Assembly: GCA_000961805.1 (NCBI GenBank)
Contig: LADV01000314.1
Span: forward strand, 1-10,966
Direction: 5' to 3'
Origin: Peptococcaceae bacterium BRH_c23
GTDB lineage: Bacteria > Bacillota_B > Desulfitobacteriia > Desulfitobacteriales > Desulfitobacteriaceae
DNA: 10,966 nt
The translations under genes were made by a program, and so were the position numbers. Positions 1-6,762 of the stretch are shown piece after piece (position 1 is the first letter of the stretch; each line of letters opens with the position of its first letter). The notes below the pieces were generated by a model. The model was given only the letters and a program-made list of their open reading frames with translations, was not told the origin of the DNA and ran no database searches.

Positions 1-116
1 TTAACTTTAGCAATATGAGATAATTCGAGATTCCAGTCCACTTCTGCTTTAATCCGCATTAGCTCCTCATTTTCCTCCAAGTTCTTGAGAAAATCCCTTA
101 AATCATTAATCGCCAT
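1..116 (-). CDS. UbiD-family (de)carboxylase, N-terminal fragment cut by window edge
   Basis: Only the first 38 codons are inside the window; the frame is open to the left edge. The translation begins MAINDLRDFLKNLEEN and continues with an ELMRIKAEVDW stretch and LELSHIAKV. This is the typical start of UbiD-family proteins, which open with a DLRDF-type segment followed by a G/E-L-x-R-I-xxEVD strand. UbiD enzymes use prenylated FMN for reversible decarboxylation of aromatic or unsaturated acids; phenylphosphate carboxylase alpha and beta subunits belong here. The ATG at 114-116 is preceded by AGGGGG at about 9 bases. An out-of-frame ATG at 121-123 gives only a few codons. The gene follows the split PEP-synthase-like pair by 49 bases, and ubiX, which makes the UbiD cofactor, is also in the window. 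Family assignment from so short a piece is good but not certain; the substrate (phenylphosphate, hydroxybenzoate or other) cannot be read from it. Confidence 0.8.
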   Translation of the reverse strand, partial: MAINDLRDFLKNLEENEELMRIKAEVDWNLELSHIAKV

Positions 117-165
117 TTTTCATATCCCCCTTTTTTTGTTTAGCCTTAACATAGACCAACTATTG

Positions 166-1149
166 TTAGCAACCGGACTTTTGATTTCCCCATACAGTGA
201 CTGGTCTGCTCTGTAAAATTAACAGATTCTTAGGAAACGAAAGCTCTCTGTCAAATGCCCACTCTATATCCTGGGGTTGGCCATAATGCTGTTCGATTGA
301 TATGGCATTTTGCGCGATAGCCTTGACCTCCATGATCGTAAGGCTCGGGGACATTTGCTTTTCCTTCAGCACTTCTCTTTGTACTGTCTCCCCTGTGACA
401 GAATCCCGAGTGAACTCGGTTGTTTTAGGAGATATCCAGCGTTCTTTGATGTCTAACGTTTTTTTGTCAACTACAAAATGATCTGGTGTTACAAAGCCTC
501 CCACTACCCCTTCACCAAGTCCCCAGGCAGAGTCAATCACAACTTTATCTCGTTCACCCGTTACCGGATCAACCGTAAAAGCTACTCCTGCAGACTTAGC
601 GTTAACCATTTTTTGTACAACAACTGCCATGGCATCTTGTTCAAGACTGATATCATTGGCATTACGGTAATGAAGAGCATGCGGAGAAAACATACTACCC
701 CAGCATAACAAGGTTTTGGCCAACACAGCCTCTATACCCGAGACATTAAGAAAGGTTTCATGTTGTCCGGCAAAACTTGTACTAGCGCCGTCCTCCATGG
801 TTGCACTGGAACGAACCGCAACTAATACCTCGTTACCGACTTGAGAACAAAGCAACAAATAGGCATCACGCACCGCTTTTTCGACGACTGAAGGCAACCT
901 GGATTTTTGAATGTACGGCCCAATGATATGCTTGATCATTTCTTCAGAGATTTCCACTCCTCCGACGATCAATTCATTGAGCCTTTCACTAATTCCCGAA
1001 GAGGTTGCAAAGCTGCGGTAAGCATTGACTGTGATCGAAAATCCTGGTGGAACTTGTTTCCCAGCTTGGCTTAATTCTCCTAGGCTAGCCCCTTTACCAC
1101 CGACTAATGGTACATCTTTCTTACTTATTTGGTCCAACCACATGATCAT
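166..1149 (-). CDS. Phenylphosphate synthase beta-like subunit (PEP synthase ATP-binding domain as a free-standing protein)
   Basis: A 327-residue protein that is essentially only the PPDK_N/PEP synthase nucleotide-binding domain. Family motifs are clear: GGKGASLGEL (about 17-26), AVRSSATMEDG (111-121) with SFAGQHETFLNV (125-136), DPVTGERDKVVIDSAWGLGE (194-213), QDIEWAFD (293-300) and the closing LQSRPVT (312-318). A normal PEP synthase is about 800 residues and carries the phosphohistidine and PEP domains in the same chain; here the chain stops right after QSRP. In Thauera aromatica phenylphosphate synthase, a roughly 40-kDa subunit corresponds to this ATP-binding part and helps phosphorylate the catalytic histidine of the larger subunit. 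The partner gene lies just upstream with a 24-base gap. The ATG at 1149 has AGGGGG 8 bases ahead and is preferred over the ATG at 1143. A generic dikinase-like phosphotransferase for another substrate is the main alternative. Confidence 0.85.
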   Translation of the reverse strand: MIMWLDQISKKDVPLVGGKGASLGELSQAGKQVPPGFSITVNAYRSFATSSGISERLNELIVGGVEISEEMIKHIIGPYIQKSRLPSVVEKAVRDAYLLLCSQVGNEVLVAVRSSATMEDGASTSFAGQHETFLNVSGIEAVLAKTLLCWGSMFSPHALHYRNANDISLEQDAMAVVVQKMVNAKSAGVAFTVDPVTGERDKVVIDSAWGLGEGVVGGFVTPDHFVVDKKTLDIKERWISPKTTEFTRDSVTGETVQREVLKEKQMSPSLTIMEVKAIAQNAISIEQHYGQPQDIEWAFDRELSFPKNLLILQSRPVTVWGNQKSGC

Positions 1150-1173
1150 CCCAGATTCCCCCTAACTCTCCCC

Positions 1174-2898
1174 CTACTCCTCTAGGAGTTCGACAACTCC
1201 TTTTGTCCCGTCTATCCGAACCTTCTGACCGGTCACGATCCCATCAGTCACTCTTTTACCTCGGGTAATCGTACCGACCACAGCAGGAATATCATATTCC
1301 CTGGCACAAATGGCCGCATGGGCTAACATACCTCCACTATCCGTGGCTACTCCTCTGATTTTTGAAAACAACGGTGTCCAAGCCGGCGTTGTAAACGGTG
1401 CGATCAAGATCTCATCAGGTTGCACCTCCGAAAATCCTTCATAATCAAAAATCACGCGTGCTATACCTTCGACAACGCCCGGGGCCCCTGGAAAACCCTC
1501 CCAACGATTTTCAACATCAATCTCCGGTTTGGCCTGTCCCCTAATCACCTCATCCGTCATGCCCCAGATCTTGATGAACACCGGATCATCAATTTTCCCT
1601 TCAGGAACAGTTCCAATGAAAGGATTTACTTTGACCTTGTGCAACTTCGTCCACACATCCTTGCGCCGATAGACCATACTGTGGACCCTTGTATGGTGCT
1701 CTTCAATCCCAATCTTTTTATTGATTAAAATATCTTCTAAGACTCCTTCGAGTTCATCGATTGTCATGAAAAATACATCATCAATTTCATCAATAAATCC
1801 CCAATGGACTAATCGCCGTCCACACTCTTGGATGGCATACCTCAATTCCGAATAAGTCCACTGCTCGACGTAAAAATTATGGTCTTCGTTGAAAGGGTAA
1901 GAGTATTGGGCCAATTTCAAAGCTTGCAGAAATTCTCCCCGATCTTCTTCAGGAATGTCGGCTACAGTACGAGCGATATACTCATCCCGCTCCGCAATTA
2001 TTTTCTTGGTGTGTTTTTCAAAATCAAAACTACCTTTTAGGATATAGGTCTGGATGGTGGTAAATGCTGGCATTGGATCCTCAATCCAGGTTCTATATGC
2101 ACAATCAAACAAGGCTGCTGTAGATCTACGTCCGTATTTCTCTAAAAACTGCGTAAACTTACCCAACCAAAGCTTACCCTTAGTGCTCTTTATTAAGCGC
2201 TCATTAAGCTCTTCTTGAGTGCTGATTTCATTAAACTCCTCCGCTAAGTCCAGTTCATTAGCCACGTCAGCCAGTTTCCAAAGTGCACGGTCGATTTCAA
2301 ACATTTTAGTTTCAAACCCCTGCAGAAAGGTGCGCATTTGTCGTTCTTCAATATTATATTTGGCACAGATTGCTTCAAAGGTCATATAGGCAAAGTGTGC
2401 TGGATACATACACACAAAATGCAACTCCCAACTGCGTTTGGAGATTTTGACAGCGTCCTTCAGCACATTAATCAACCGGTCTAAGGGAAGGGTCTTTTTG
2501 TTAATTCCTTTCAGGTAATCCAAGGAAGCGGTCCACTCTTCCACAATATCCGCGTAACGCTGTGGCCAGTTTTCTAACATATCCATTAACTTTTGCTGAA
2601 AGATTGGCTCTTTAGCTTTTATTACCTCAGGGTCAGTTATCGGCATGGGTCCGGGGAAAATCCGACCATCATAGAGTACATAATCAAATCCCTCCGAATA
2701 CGGAAAGGTAAACCACTCAGCGGCATACCTTGTCCCCCGGGGCCAATGGTAAACAGACGCACCCATTGGACTACTTGGAGGATTATTGTGCACGCTATCA
2801 TGAAACCACAGTCTAGCACTATCTTCCTGCCGATACATTTTCATGGGTACCCATTCGACTTGATGATCTTCCAATCTCATATCTTCGTTCGCCAACAT
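1174..2898 (-). CDS. Phenylphosphate synthase alpha-like subunit (PEP-utilizing phosphohistidine domain protein)
   Basis: A 574-residue protein. Its C-terminal quarter is the PEP-utilizing mobile (swivelling phosphohistidine) domain: GFPGAPGVVEGIARV (468-482), DEILIAPFTTPAWTPLF (495-511) and TDSGGMLAHAAICAREYDIP (519-538), where H527 is the expected phosphorylated histidine. GVVEGIARV and KVRIDGTKGVVELL are also typical of this domain. Residues 1-460 contain no ATP-grasp domain and are rich in W, Y and H, as in the large subunit of phenylphosphate synthase (about 70 kDa in Thauera). That enzyme moves the beta-phosphate of ATP onto phenol through the histidine; 66 kDa here is a comparable size. 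AAGGAGG sits 5 bases before the ATG. It follows the CoA ligase by 21 bases and precedes the ATP-binding subunit by 24. Because the histidine-domain gene comes first, the pair is not a frameshifted PEP synthase. Phenol as substrate is inferred from context. Confidence 0.82.
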   Translation of the reverse strand: MLANEDMRLEDHQVEWVPMKMYRQEDSARLWFHDSVHNNPPSSPMGASVYHWPRGTRYAAEWFTFPYSEGFDYVLYDGRIFPGPMPITDPEVIKAKEPIFQQKLMDMLENWPQRYADIVEEWTASLDYLKGINKKTLPLDRLINVLKDAVKISKRSWELHFVCMYPAHFAYMTFEAICAKYNIEERQMRTFLQGFETKMFEIDRALWKLADVANELDLAEEFNEISTQEELNERLIKSTKGKLWLGKFTQFLEKYGRRSTAALFDCAYRTWIEDPMPAFTTIQTYILKGSFDFEKHTKKIIAERDEYIARTVADIPEEDRGEFLQALKLAQYSYPFNEDHNFYVEQWTYSELRYAIQECGRRLVHWGFIDEIDDVFFMTIDELEGVLEDILINKKIGIEEHHTRVHSMVYRRKDVWTKLHKVKVNPFIGTVPEGKIDDPVFIKIWGMTDEVIRGQAKPEIDVENRWEGFPGAPGVVEGIARVIFDYEGFSEVQPDEILIAPFTTPAWTPLFSKIRGVATDSGGMLAHAAICAREYDIPAVVGTITRGKRVTDGIVTGQKVRIDGTKGVVELLEE

Positions 2899-2919
2899 GT
2901 CATCCTCCTTAAAATTTAC

Positions 2920-4581
2920 TCAAATACTTACCAGGGTTCCTTCTTCCTTTAACTTGGCAGTGATGATTTCACGCAAACCATTTTTATTAACCTTAGACTC
3001 TGAAGCAAGCGGGAAAGTATCGACGATCTCCAAACGTTCGGGAAGTTTATACTTAGCCAGTTTTTTGGTATTTAGGTAGCCTATCATTTCTTCAAACATC
3101 AGCACACCCTCATCTTTGTTAGGAATAACGAAAGCACAGGCCTTTTCTCCCATTATTCTGTCAGGCATAGCTACTATTGCGACGTTTGATACCTTGGAAT
3201 GCCCCATCAAAGCGTTTTCAATTTCTCCAGGATAAATATTCTGTCCGCCCCGAATGATGATATCTTTCTTCCGACCAGCGATCATGACATAGCCGTAATC
3301 GTCAATCTTAGCTAAGTCGCCCGGAGTGGCCCACCCCTCACTGTCAAAGGCTTCTGAAAACGTTTTTATCGGGTCACGGTAGTAACCACACGAATTTTGG
3401 GGACCTCGGAAATATAATTGTCCTACTTCCCCTTGGGGTACAATATTCCCATGGTCGTCAATGATTTTGATTAGATTCCCGGGCAAGGGTTTTCCAACAG
3501 TTGAACGCCGTTTTTCCGCCGAATCTTCAATCGAGATCCCCGAAACCGAACCTGTATCTTGGGAACCATAGGTACTAATGATTGGTCCATGAAAGCGCCG
3601 TTCCACTTCCTCAGCAAGTGTCGGTGAGAGGTAACCACCTGAGCATCGTATGGCACGTATTGAAGACAAGTCATATCCTTCGACGTTTTCTTGCATCATC
3701 ATAGCTAGTTGGGCCGGTACAACACAGGGGATAGTGACCTTTTCCTTCTCAAAAAACTCCAGGGCATTGGTGACACTATAATCATATAAGAGAGCGATTT
3801 TGGCAGCGACTTGCGGAGCAGCAAAATAAGTGGGTGTACCACCGGCAGCTCCAGCAGCTGGTGCAACAGCACAGACTACATCATCAGGGCTTAATTTCCA
3901 ATTCTTGACGTGGGTTTTCGTACTCCATAGACGTGCTGCAAGACTTTGCTCAACAACCTTAGGAATACCTGTAGTACCGGTTGTGGTCGTTAAAAAGCCT
4001 ACATGAGTCGGATCCATACGCCTGTTGGCAAGATAATCTTGAGGATATTTTTCTTCCAACGGGGCTTGAACAATCTCTTTAAAGGAAAGGGTACCTTCCG
4101 GAACATCCGAACCAATCACGATAATATTTTCGAGTAAAGGTAATGAACCTTTTAATTCTTGATACATTTCGTAATAATCGAAGTTTCGGTAGTTTCCGGG
4201 GATTATAACAGTTGTTGCTTCAATTAGAGAGATGATTTCCTGCAGTTCTTTATGACGTAACGTATGCATCAGAGTCATTGAAATAATTCCCGCTTTTTCA
4301 CATGCTACCCTGGCTATAAAGCCTTCCACACAATTTGGCAAGTGAACAACTACCCTTGCATCTTTTGGAACAGCCAATTCAATAAATTTCAGGGCGAGAC
4401 GATCTGCTTGCAATTTAGCCTGAAGCCAAGTTAGACGAGAGCCATTTGAATCAATTAAAGCCTCCTTATCTGGATAATTCTTGGCGTTTTTTTCCCAAAA
4501 ATCTGAGAATACTTGGTCAGTCCAATAACCTTTAGCCAAATAATCTTCAGCATCTTGTTGGTTATACTTTACCGGTATCAT
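2920..4581 (-). CDS. AMP-forming aryl/acyl-CoA ligase, candidate 4-hydroxybenzoate-CoA ligase
   Basis: ANL-superfamily adenylate-forming enzyme of 553 residues; numbers below count from the upstream ATG at 4587. Visible core motifs are the phosphate loop TTTTGTTGIPK (200-210), YGSQDTG (340-346), GWATPGDLAKID (418-429), AGRKKDIIIRGGQNIYPGEIE (437-457) and the C-terminal catalytic lysine in SESKVNK (K532). The QNIYPGEIE form is frequent in aryl-CoA and 2,3-dihydroxybenzoate-type ligases. The phosphate loop is followed by VVEQS in place of the commoner KGV. The best start is the ATG at 4579-4581, which overlaps the TGA of the preceding gene as ATGA and has AGGAGG 6 to 9 bases ahead. An ATG at 4587 touches the ribosome binding site. 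Next to UbiD and split PEP-synthase genes, the likely job is activation of the aromatic acid produced by carboxylation. Specificity (4-hydroxybenzoate, benzoate or other) is inference. Confidence 0.8.
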   Translation of the reverse strand: MIPVKYNQQDAEDYLAKGYWTDQVFSDFWEKNAKNYPDKEALIDSNGSRLTWLQAKLQADRLALKFIELAVPKDARVVVHLPNCVEGFIARVACEKAGIISMTLMHTLRHKELQEIISLIEATTVIIPGNYRNFDYYEMYQELKGSLPLLENIIVIGSDVPEGTLSFKEIVQAPLEEKYPQDYLANRRMDPTHVGFLTTTTGTTGIPKVVEQSLAARLWSTKTHVKNWKLSPDDVVCAVAPAAGAAGGTPTYFAAPQVAAKIALLYDYSVTNALEFFEKEKVTIPCVVPAQLAMMMQENVEGYDLSSIRAIRCSGGYLSPTLAEEVERRFHGPIISTYGSQDTGSVSGISIEDSAEKRRSTVGKPLPGNLIKIIDDHGNIVPQGEVGQLYFRGPQNSCGYYRDPIKTFSEAFDSEGWATPGDLAKIDDYGYVMIAGRKKDIIIRGGQNIYPGEIENALMGHSKVSNVAIVAMPDRIMGEKACAFVIPNKDEGVLMFEEMIGYLNTKKLAKYKLPERLEIVDTFPLASESKVNKNGLREIITAKLKEEGTLVSI

Positions 4582-5861
4582 CCGCATCCTCCTCCTACTA
4601 ACGCTGATTCCGCTGAATTTATTAACTCCTTAAAAGCTTTGATTATAGCCTCTCCAAACTCTGGTTCGTCAATATTAGCATTCACCTCAATTACCTCGAT
4701 GTGCTTACCCGCCAACCTCTTAAATTCCTCTACAAAAATCTTATCTGCTTCCGGTTCGTAAATTGCCATTCCTTCGGTATCAAAGGATGCCCAGCCTTTC
4801 ATGGGCATCAGAAACTTCACCGGTCCCTTCGAGGCATTTAGTTTTTCGGCCATTACCCTTGCTACAACCCCTAATTCCTGAGAGTTTAGCCTTAAGAAGG
4901 TGCGGAGAGAATCCAAATCATACCTCTTTCGCTCATAATAATCCGGTTTATATTTGCTACGCGCCGGTGTCATAAGGTTAACAGCACAAGGGGCAATTAT
5001 TTGAGGAATGCCCTTTATACCGGCAGCTTCTAAGCGCTCTTTTCCTGCGGCCCTAGTACCGCCAAAGAGTTCTTCCCCTACACCACCAGGCGCTAAGTCA
5101 ATGACAGCCTTAAACATGCCTTCTTCAATAATCAACTCTTCCATTGCTTTATCAGCGACCCCTGTGGCTGAAAAACCTATAATTTGATGACCTTCCTCCT
5201 CAAGACGTGTCCGAACAAAATTTGCAGTCCGTTCACACATACTAAGTTGGGTCATTGCGACATAGCCTCCAGCCCCAAAATTCTTATCAGGACCAATTCC
5301 ATTTAACTTTTCAACCATACCCACAATTGACCCAGCTGCTCGATCCAAGATGTCTCTAATTAGCTCATTCGACCCAGTAAAATCAATCACGGAATGGAGG
5401 ATGGCTATGTCGGATGTCCCAAAATACCGACTAGCTAGGCCCTGGGATGCTGCAACACTACAAACCATCAACTTTGGAACTCCGAAGGGTAAAGTCCTCA
5501 TAATATTTGTTTCCATTAGACTGTTTGTAGCGCCGCCAATCCCTATAACGCCCTTAATTTTCCCCTCTTTGTAGAGGGCCTTAAGCTTAGTTGCTGCCCC
5601 AGTTGTCATTATTTCTCCTAACTTAACTCGATTTTCTGTTGTAATAAGTGTTTCGCCCGGATTACCTAGCTTATAGATTTCTTCTCGGGTGATATCAGAC
5701 ACCATACCTGGGTTTCCCCTCGTACCTAAATCGAAGACTAAAGTATTACAATCCCTTGCTTCAATTTGATTCTTTAAATATGCTGTTTCGACGGCTTTTG
5801 TATCTAATGTGCATAGAATGACGATTGTTTTAGCAATGTCTTTAGTTTTTGTTGTAGTCAA
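4578..5861 (-). CDS. Tm-1-like ATP-binding domain protein (UPF0261 family)
   Basis: About 427 residues. Recognised as the UPF0261/Tm-1-like family from the opening KTIVILCTLDTKAVE segment, LVFDLGTRGNPG (45-56), GVIGIGGATNSLM (108-120), KLMVCSVAASQG (134-145), DLAPGGVGEELFGG (259-272) and PMKGWASFDTEG (357-368); numbers count from a GTG at 5873. The tomato homologue Tm-1 binds ATP in this domain and inhibits tobamovirus replication; the bacterial role is unknown. The frame can open at GTG 5871-5873, but that codon lies inside a ten-base Shine-Dalgarno (AAGGGGGTGA). The TTG at 5859-5861, 8 bases after it, is therefore the better start. Two glycine-rich regions suggest a two-lobed Rossmann-like fold. 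It heads the operon and is translationally coupled to the CoA ligase by ATGA. No biochemical step of phenol metabolism is assigned to this family, so its function here is open. Confidence 0.85.
   Translation of the reverse strand: MTTTKTKDIAKTIVILCTLDTKAVETAYLKNQIEARDCNTLVFDLGTRGNPGMVSDITREEIYKLGNPGETLITTENRVKLGEIMTTGAATKLKALYKEGKIKGVIGIGGATNSLMETNIMRTLPFGVPKLMVCSVAASQGLASRYFGTSDIAILHSVIDFTGSNELIRDILDRAAGSIVGMVEKLNGIGPDKNFGAGGYVAMTQLSMCERTANFVRTRLEEEGHQIIGFSATGVADKAMEELIIEEGMFKAVIDLAPGGVGEELFGGTRAAGKERLEAAGIKGIPQIIAPCAVNLMTPARSKYKPDYYERKRYDLDSLRTFLRLNSQELGVVARVMAEKLNASKGPVKFLMPMKGWASFDTEGMAIYEPEADKIFVEEFKRLAGKHIEVIEVNANIDEPEFGEAIIKAFKELINSAESALVGGGCG
4588..4596 (-). promoter_or_regulatory. 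Ribosome binding site of the CoA ligase gene, inside the end of the Tm-1-like gene
   Basis: AGGAGGAGG lies within the last codons of the Tm-1-like gene. It leaves no room for the ATG at 4587 but is 6 to 9 bases from the ATG at 4581. That ATG overlaps the Tm-1-like TGA as ATGA, an arrangement typical of translational coupling. Confidence 0.75.
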
Positions 5862-5869
5862 ACTGTTTC

Positions 5870-5879
5870 TCACCCCCTT
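5870..5879 (-). promoter_or_regulatory. Ribosome binding site deciding the Tm-1-like start
   Basis: AAGGGGGTGA can pair with all ten bases of the 16S anti-Shine-Dalgarno complementary to AAGGAGGTGA, with one G-U wobble. The GTG inside it (5871-5873) is in frame but sits within the pairing region. The in-frame TTG at 5859-5861, 8 bases further on, is the more plausible initiation codon. Confidence 0.65.
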
Positions 5880-5908
5880 ATTATTTTTTAATTATTCTGA
5901 ATTATGAG

Positions 5909-5937
5909 ACTATAATAACAGGCAAAGAATTACTAAA
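5909..5937 (-). promoter_or_regulatory. Possible sigma-A-type promoter for the Tm-1-like/ligase/synthase operon
   Basis: On the minus strand TTTAGT (5932-5937) and TATAGT (5909-5914) are 17 bases apart. The -10 matches the consensus in 5 of 6 positions and the -35 in only 3, which would suit a promoter that needs an activator. The 20-bp palindrome would then be centred near -80. No -24/-12 sigma-54 pattern was found. In such AT-rich DNA the match could be chance. Confidence 0.3.
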
Positions 5938-5974
5938 CTATTACTCTTCTAAGTAAAAAAAACTTAAGAAATTG

Positions 5975-5994
5975 TCTATATTGGCCAATATAGA
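5975..5994. promoter_or_regulatory. Perfect 20-bp palindrome, candidate operator of the catabolic operon
   Basis: TCTATATTGG is followed directly by its exact reverse complement CCAATATAGA, with no spacer. It lies in the gap between the terminator at 5999-6038 and the Tm-1-like start, about 115 bases upstream of that start codon. A perfect 20-bp inverted repeat in an intergenic region suggests a site for a dimeric transcription factor. The neighbouring PucR-type regulator is the obvious candidate; no binding evidence is available. Confidence 0.55.
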
Positions 5995-5998
5995 TGTA

Positions 5999-6038
5999 AA
6001 AAAAGTGCGCAACAATTACCCTAGTTGCGCACTTTTTT
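5999..6038 (-). terminator. Rho-independent terminator after the regulator-ubiX-HD unit
   Basis: The GC-rich arms GTGCGCAAC and GTTGCGCAC (6005-6013 and 6024-6032) pair perfectly around a 10-base loop. An A run on the left (5998-6004) and a T run on the right (6033-6038) extend the stem and give a U-tract on either strand. On the minus strand it falls 131 bases after the HD stop codon and before the Tm-1-like gene, so it separates two transcription units. The shape is bidirectional, but no plus-strand gene is seen. Confidence 0.9.
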
Positions 6039-6169
6039 ATAGTTCAACATTCTGTGTCCTACTAAATTACTACAGTTAATTCTTTTGGACAAAACTCCCA
6101 CTTATTGAAGTAAGAGTCTTATGATTGGATAAAGCGCAAGGGTATTTGACCTTGCAGCTTAGAGTTATA

Positions 6170-6739
6170 TTACGAGTTTTTTAAATAATTATTTCGGCTA
6201 TTATATTCATCTTCAGCCATTATTTTAGCCGCTTGAGTGAAAAACCAGCTATCGACCTTCGAATTCAACCAACTTAACCTTTCCTCAATTGTTACCTTAA
6301 ATATATTGAGAAAAAATATCAATCCTTCTGAAGTAAAGCGAAATAACTTATCCGAATCTTTGACTATCATGTCGTTATCCGAGATAGTTGTGAGCCTTGA
6401 ATCATGCCCATCAATAATATTAATAATTTCTTCTGCTTTAGTTTTGTTATAATTAACTTCAGCCAAAATCCCCGCGGCAATTCTAACCCCTTCAACTTCA
6501 TGAATTCGATTCAAGGATTGATCACAGCCTGGTCCAAAAGCTTTATTCTGCATTTCAAATGTTAGTTTACTCCACCCTACATCGTGAAGCAATATTGCTG
6601 GAATCACAACTTCCGGATCCCCTTTTTCCATTAAAAGCAACCTCTCCCCAAACCTTTTAGATACCGCTATGTGAATTTGATTGCTTCTTGTTTCAAGATA
6701 TGGTAAGGCAAGCAGATAAATACGATCAATTATATTCAT
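6170..6739 (-). CDS. HD-domain phosphohydrolase-like protein
   Basis: A 189-residue protein with HD-superfamily metal-binding signatures (numbers from a GTG at 6745). These are an early histidine at H25, the eponymous HD pair in AILLHDVGWS (H54-D55), HEVEG (H82), DGHDSR (112-117) and a late aspartate in VKDSDKL (D130 or D132). HD proteins are metal-dependent phosphohydrolases, often acting on nucleotides or signalling molecules; the substrate cannot be told from sequence. No signal peptide or membrane segment is visible. The ATG at 6737-6739 with AGGAG 9 bases ahead is preferred to the GTG at 6743-6745, which is only 3 bases from that site. It follows ubiX by about 23 bases and precedes the terminator at 5999-6038, so it is the last gene of the regulator-ubiX unit. 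A link to prenyl-FMN or phenylphosphate chemistry is possible but unsupported. Confidence 0.75.
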   Translation of the reverse strand: MNIIDRIYLLALPYLETRSNQIHIAVSKRFGERLLLMEKGDPEVVIPAILLHDVGWSKLTFEMQNKAFGPGCDQSLNRIHEVEGVRIAAGILAEVNYNKTKAEEIINIIDGHDSRLTTISDNDMIVKDSDKLFRFTSEGLIFFLNIFKVTIEERLSWLNSKVDSWFFTQAAKIMAEDEYNSRNNYLKNS

Positions 6740-6762
6740 CTTCACAATCTCCTATCTGGTGA

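Noticed and set aside
166..2898. A PEP synthase or rifampin phosphotransferase gene broken by a frameshift
   Set aside because: The domain order is reversed relative to those enzymes, and both genes have intact starts, stops and ribosome binding sites.
6136..6155. Inverted repeat GCAAGG/CCTTGC as a first terminator after the HD gene
   Set aside because: The stem is only 6 bp with an 8-base loop and no T-run follows on the minus strand; the hairpin at 5999-6038 is far stronger.
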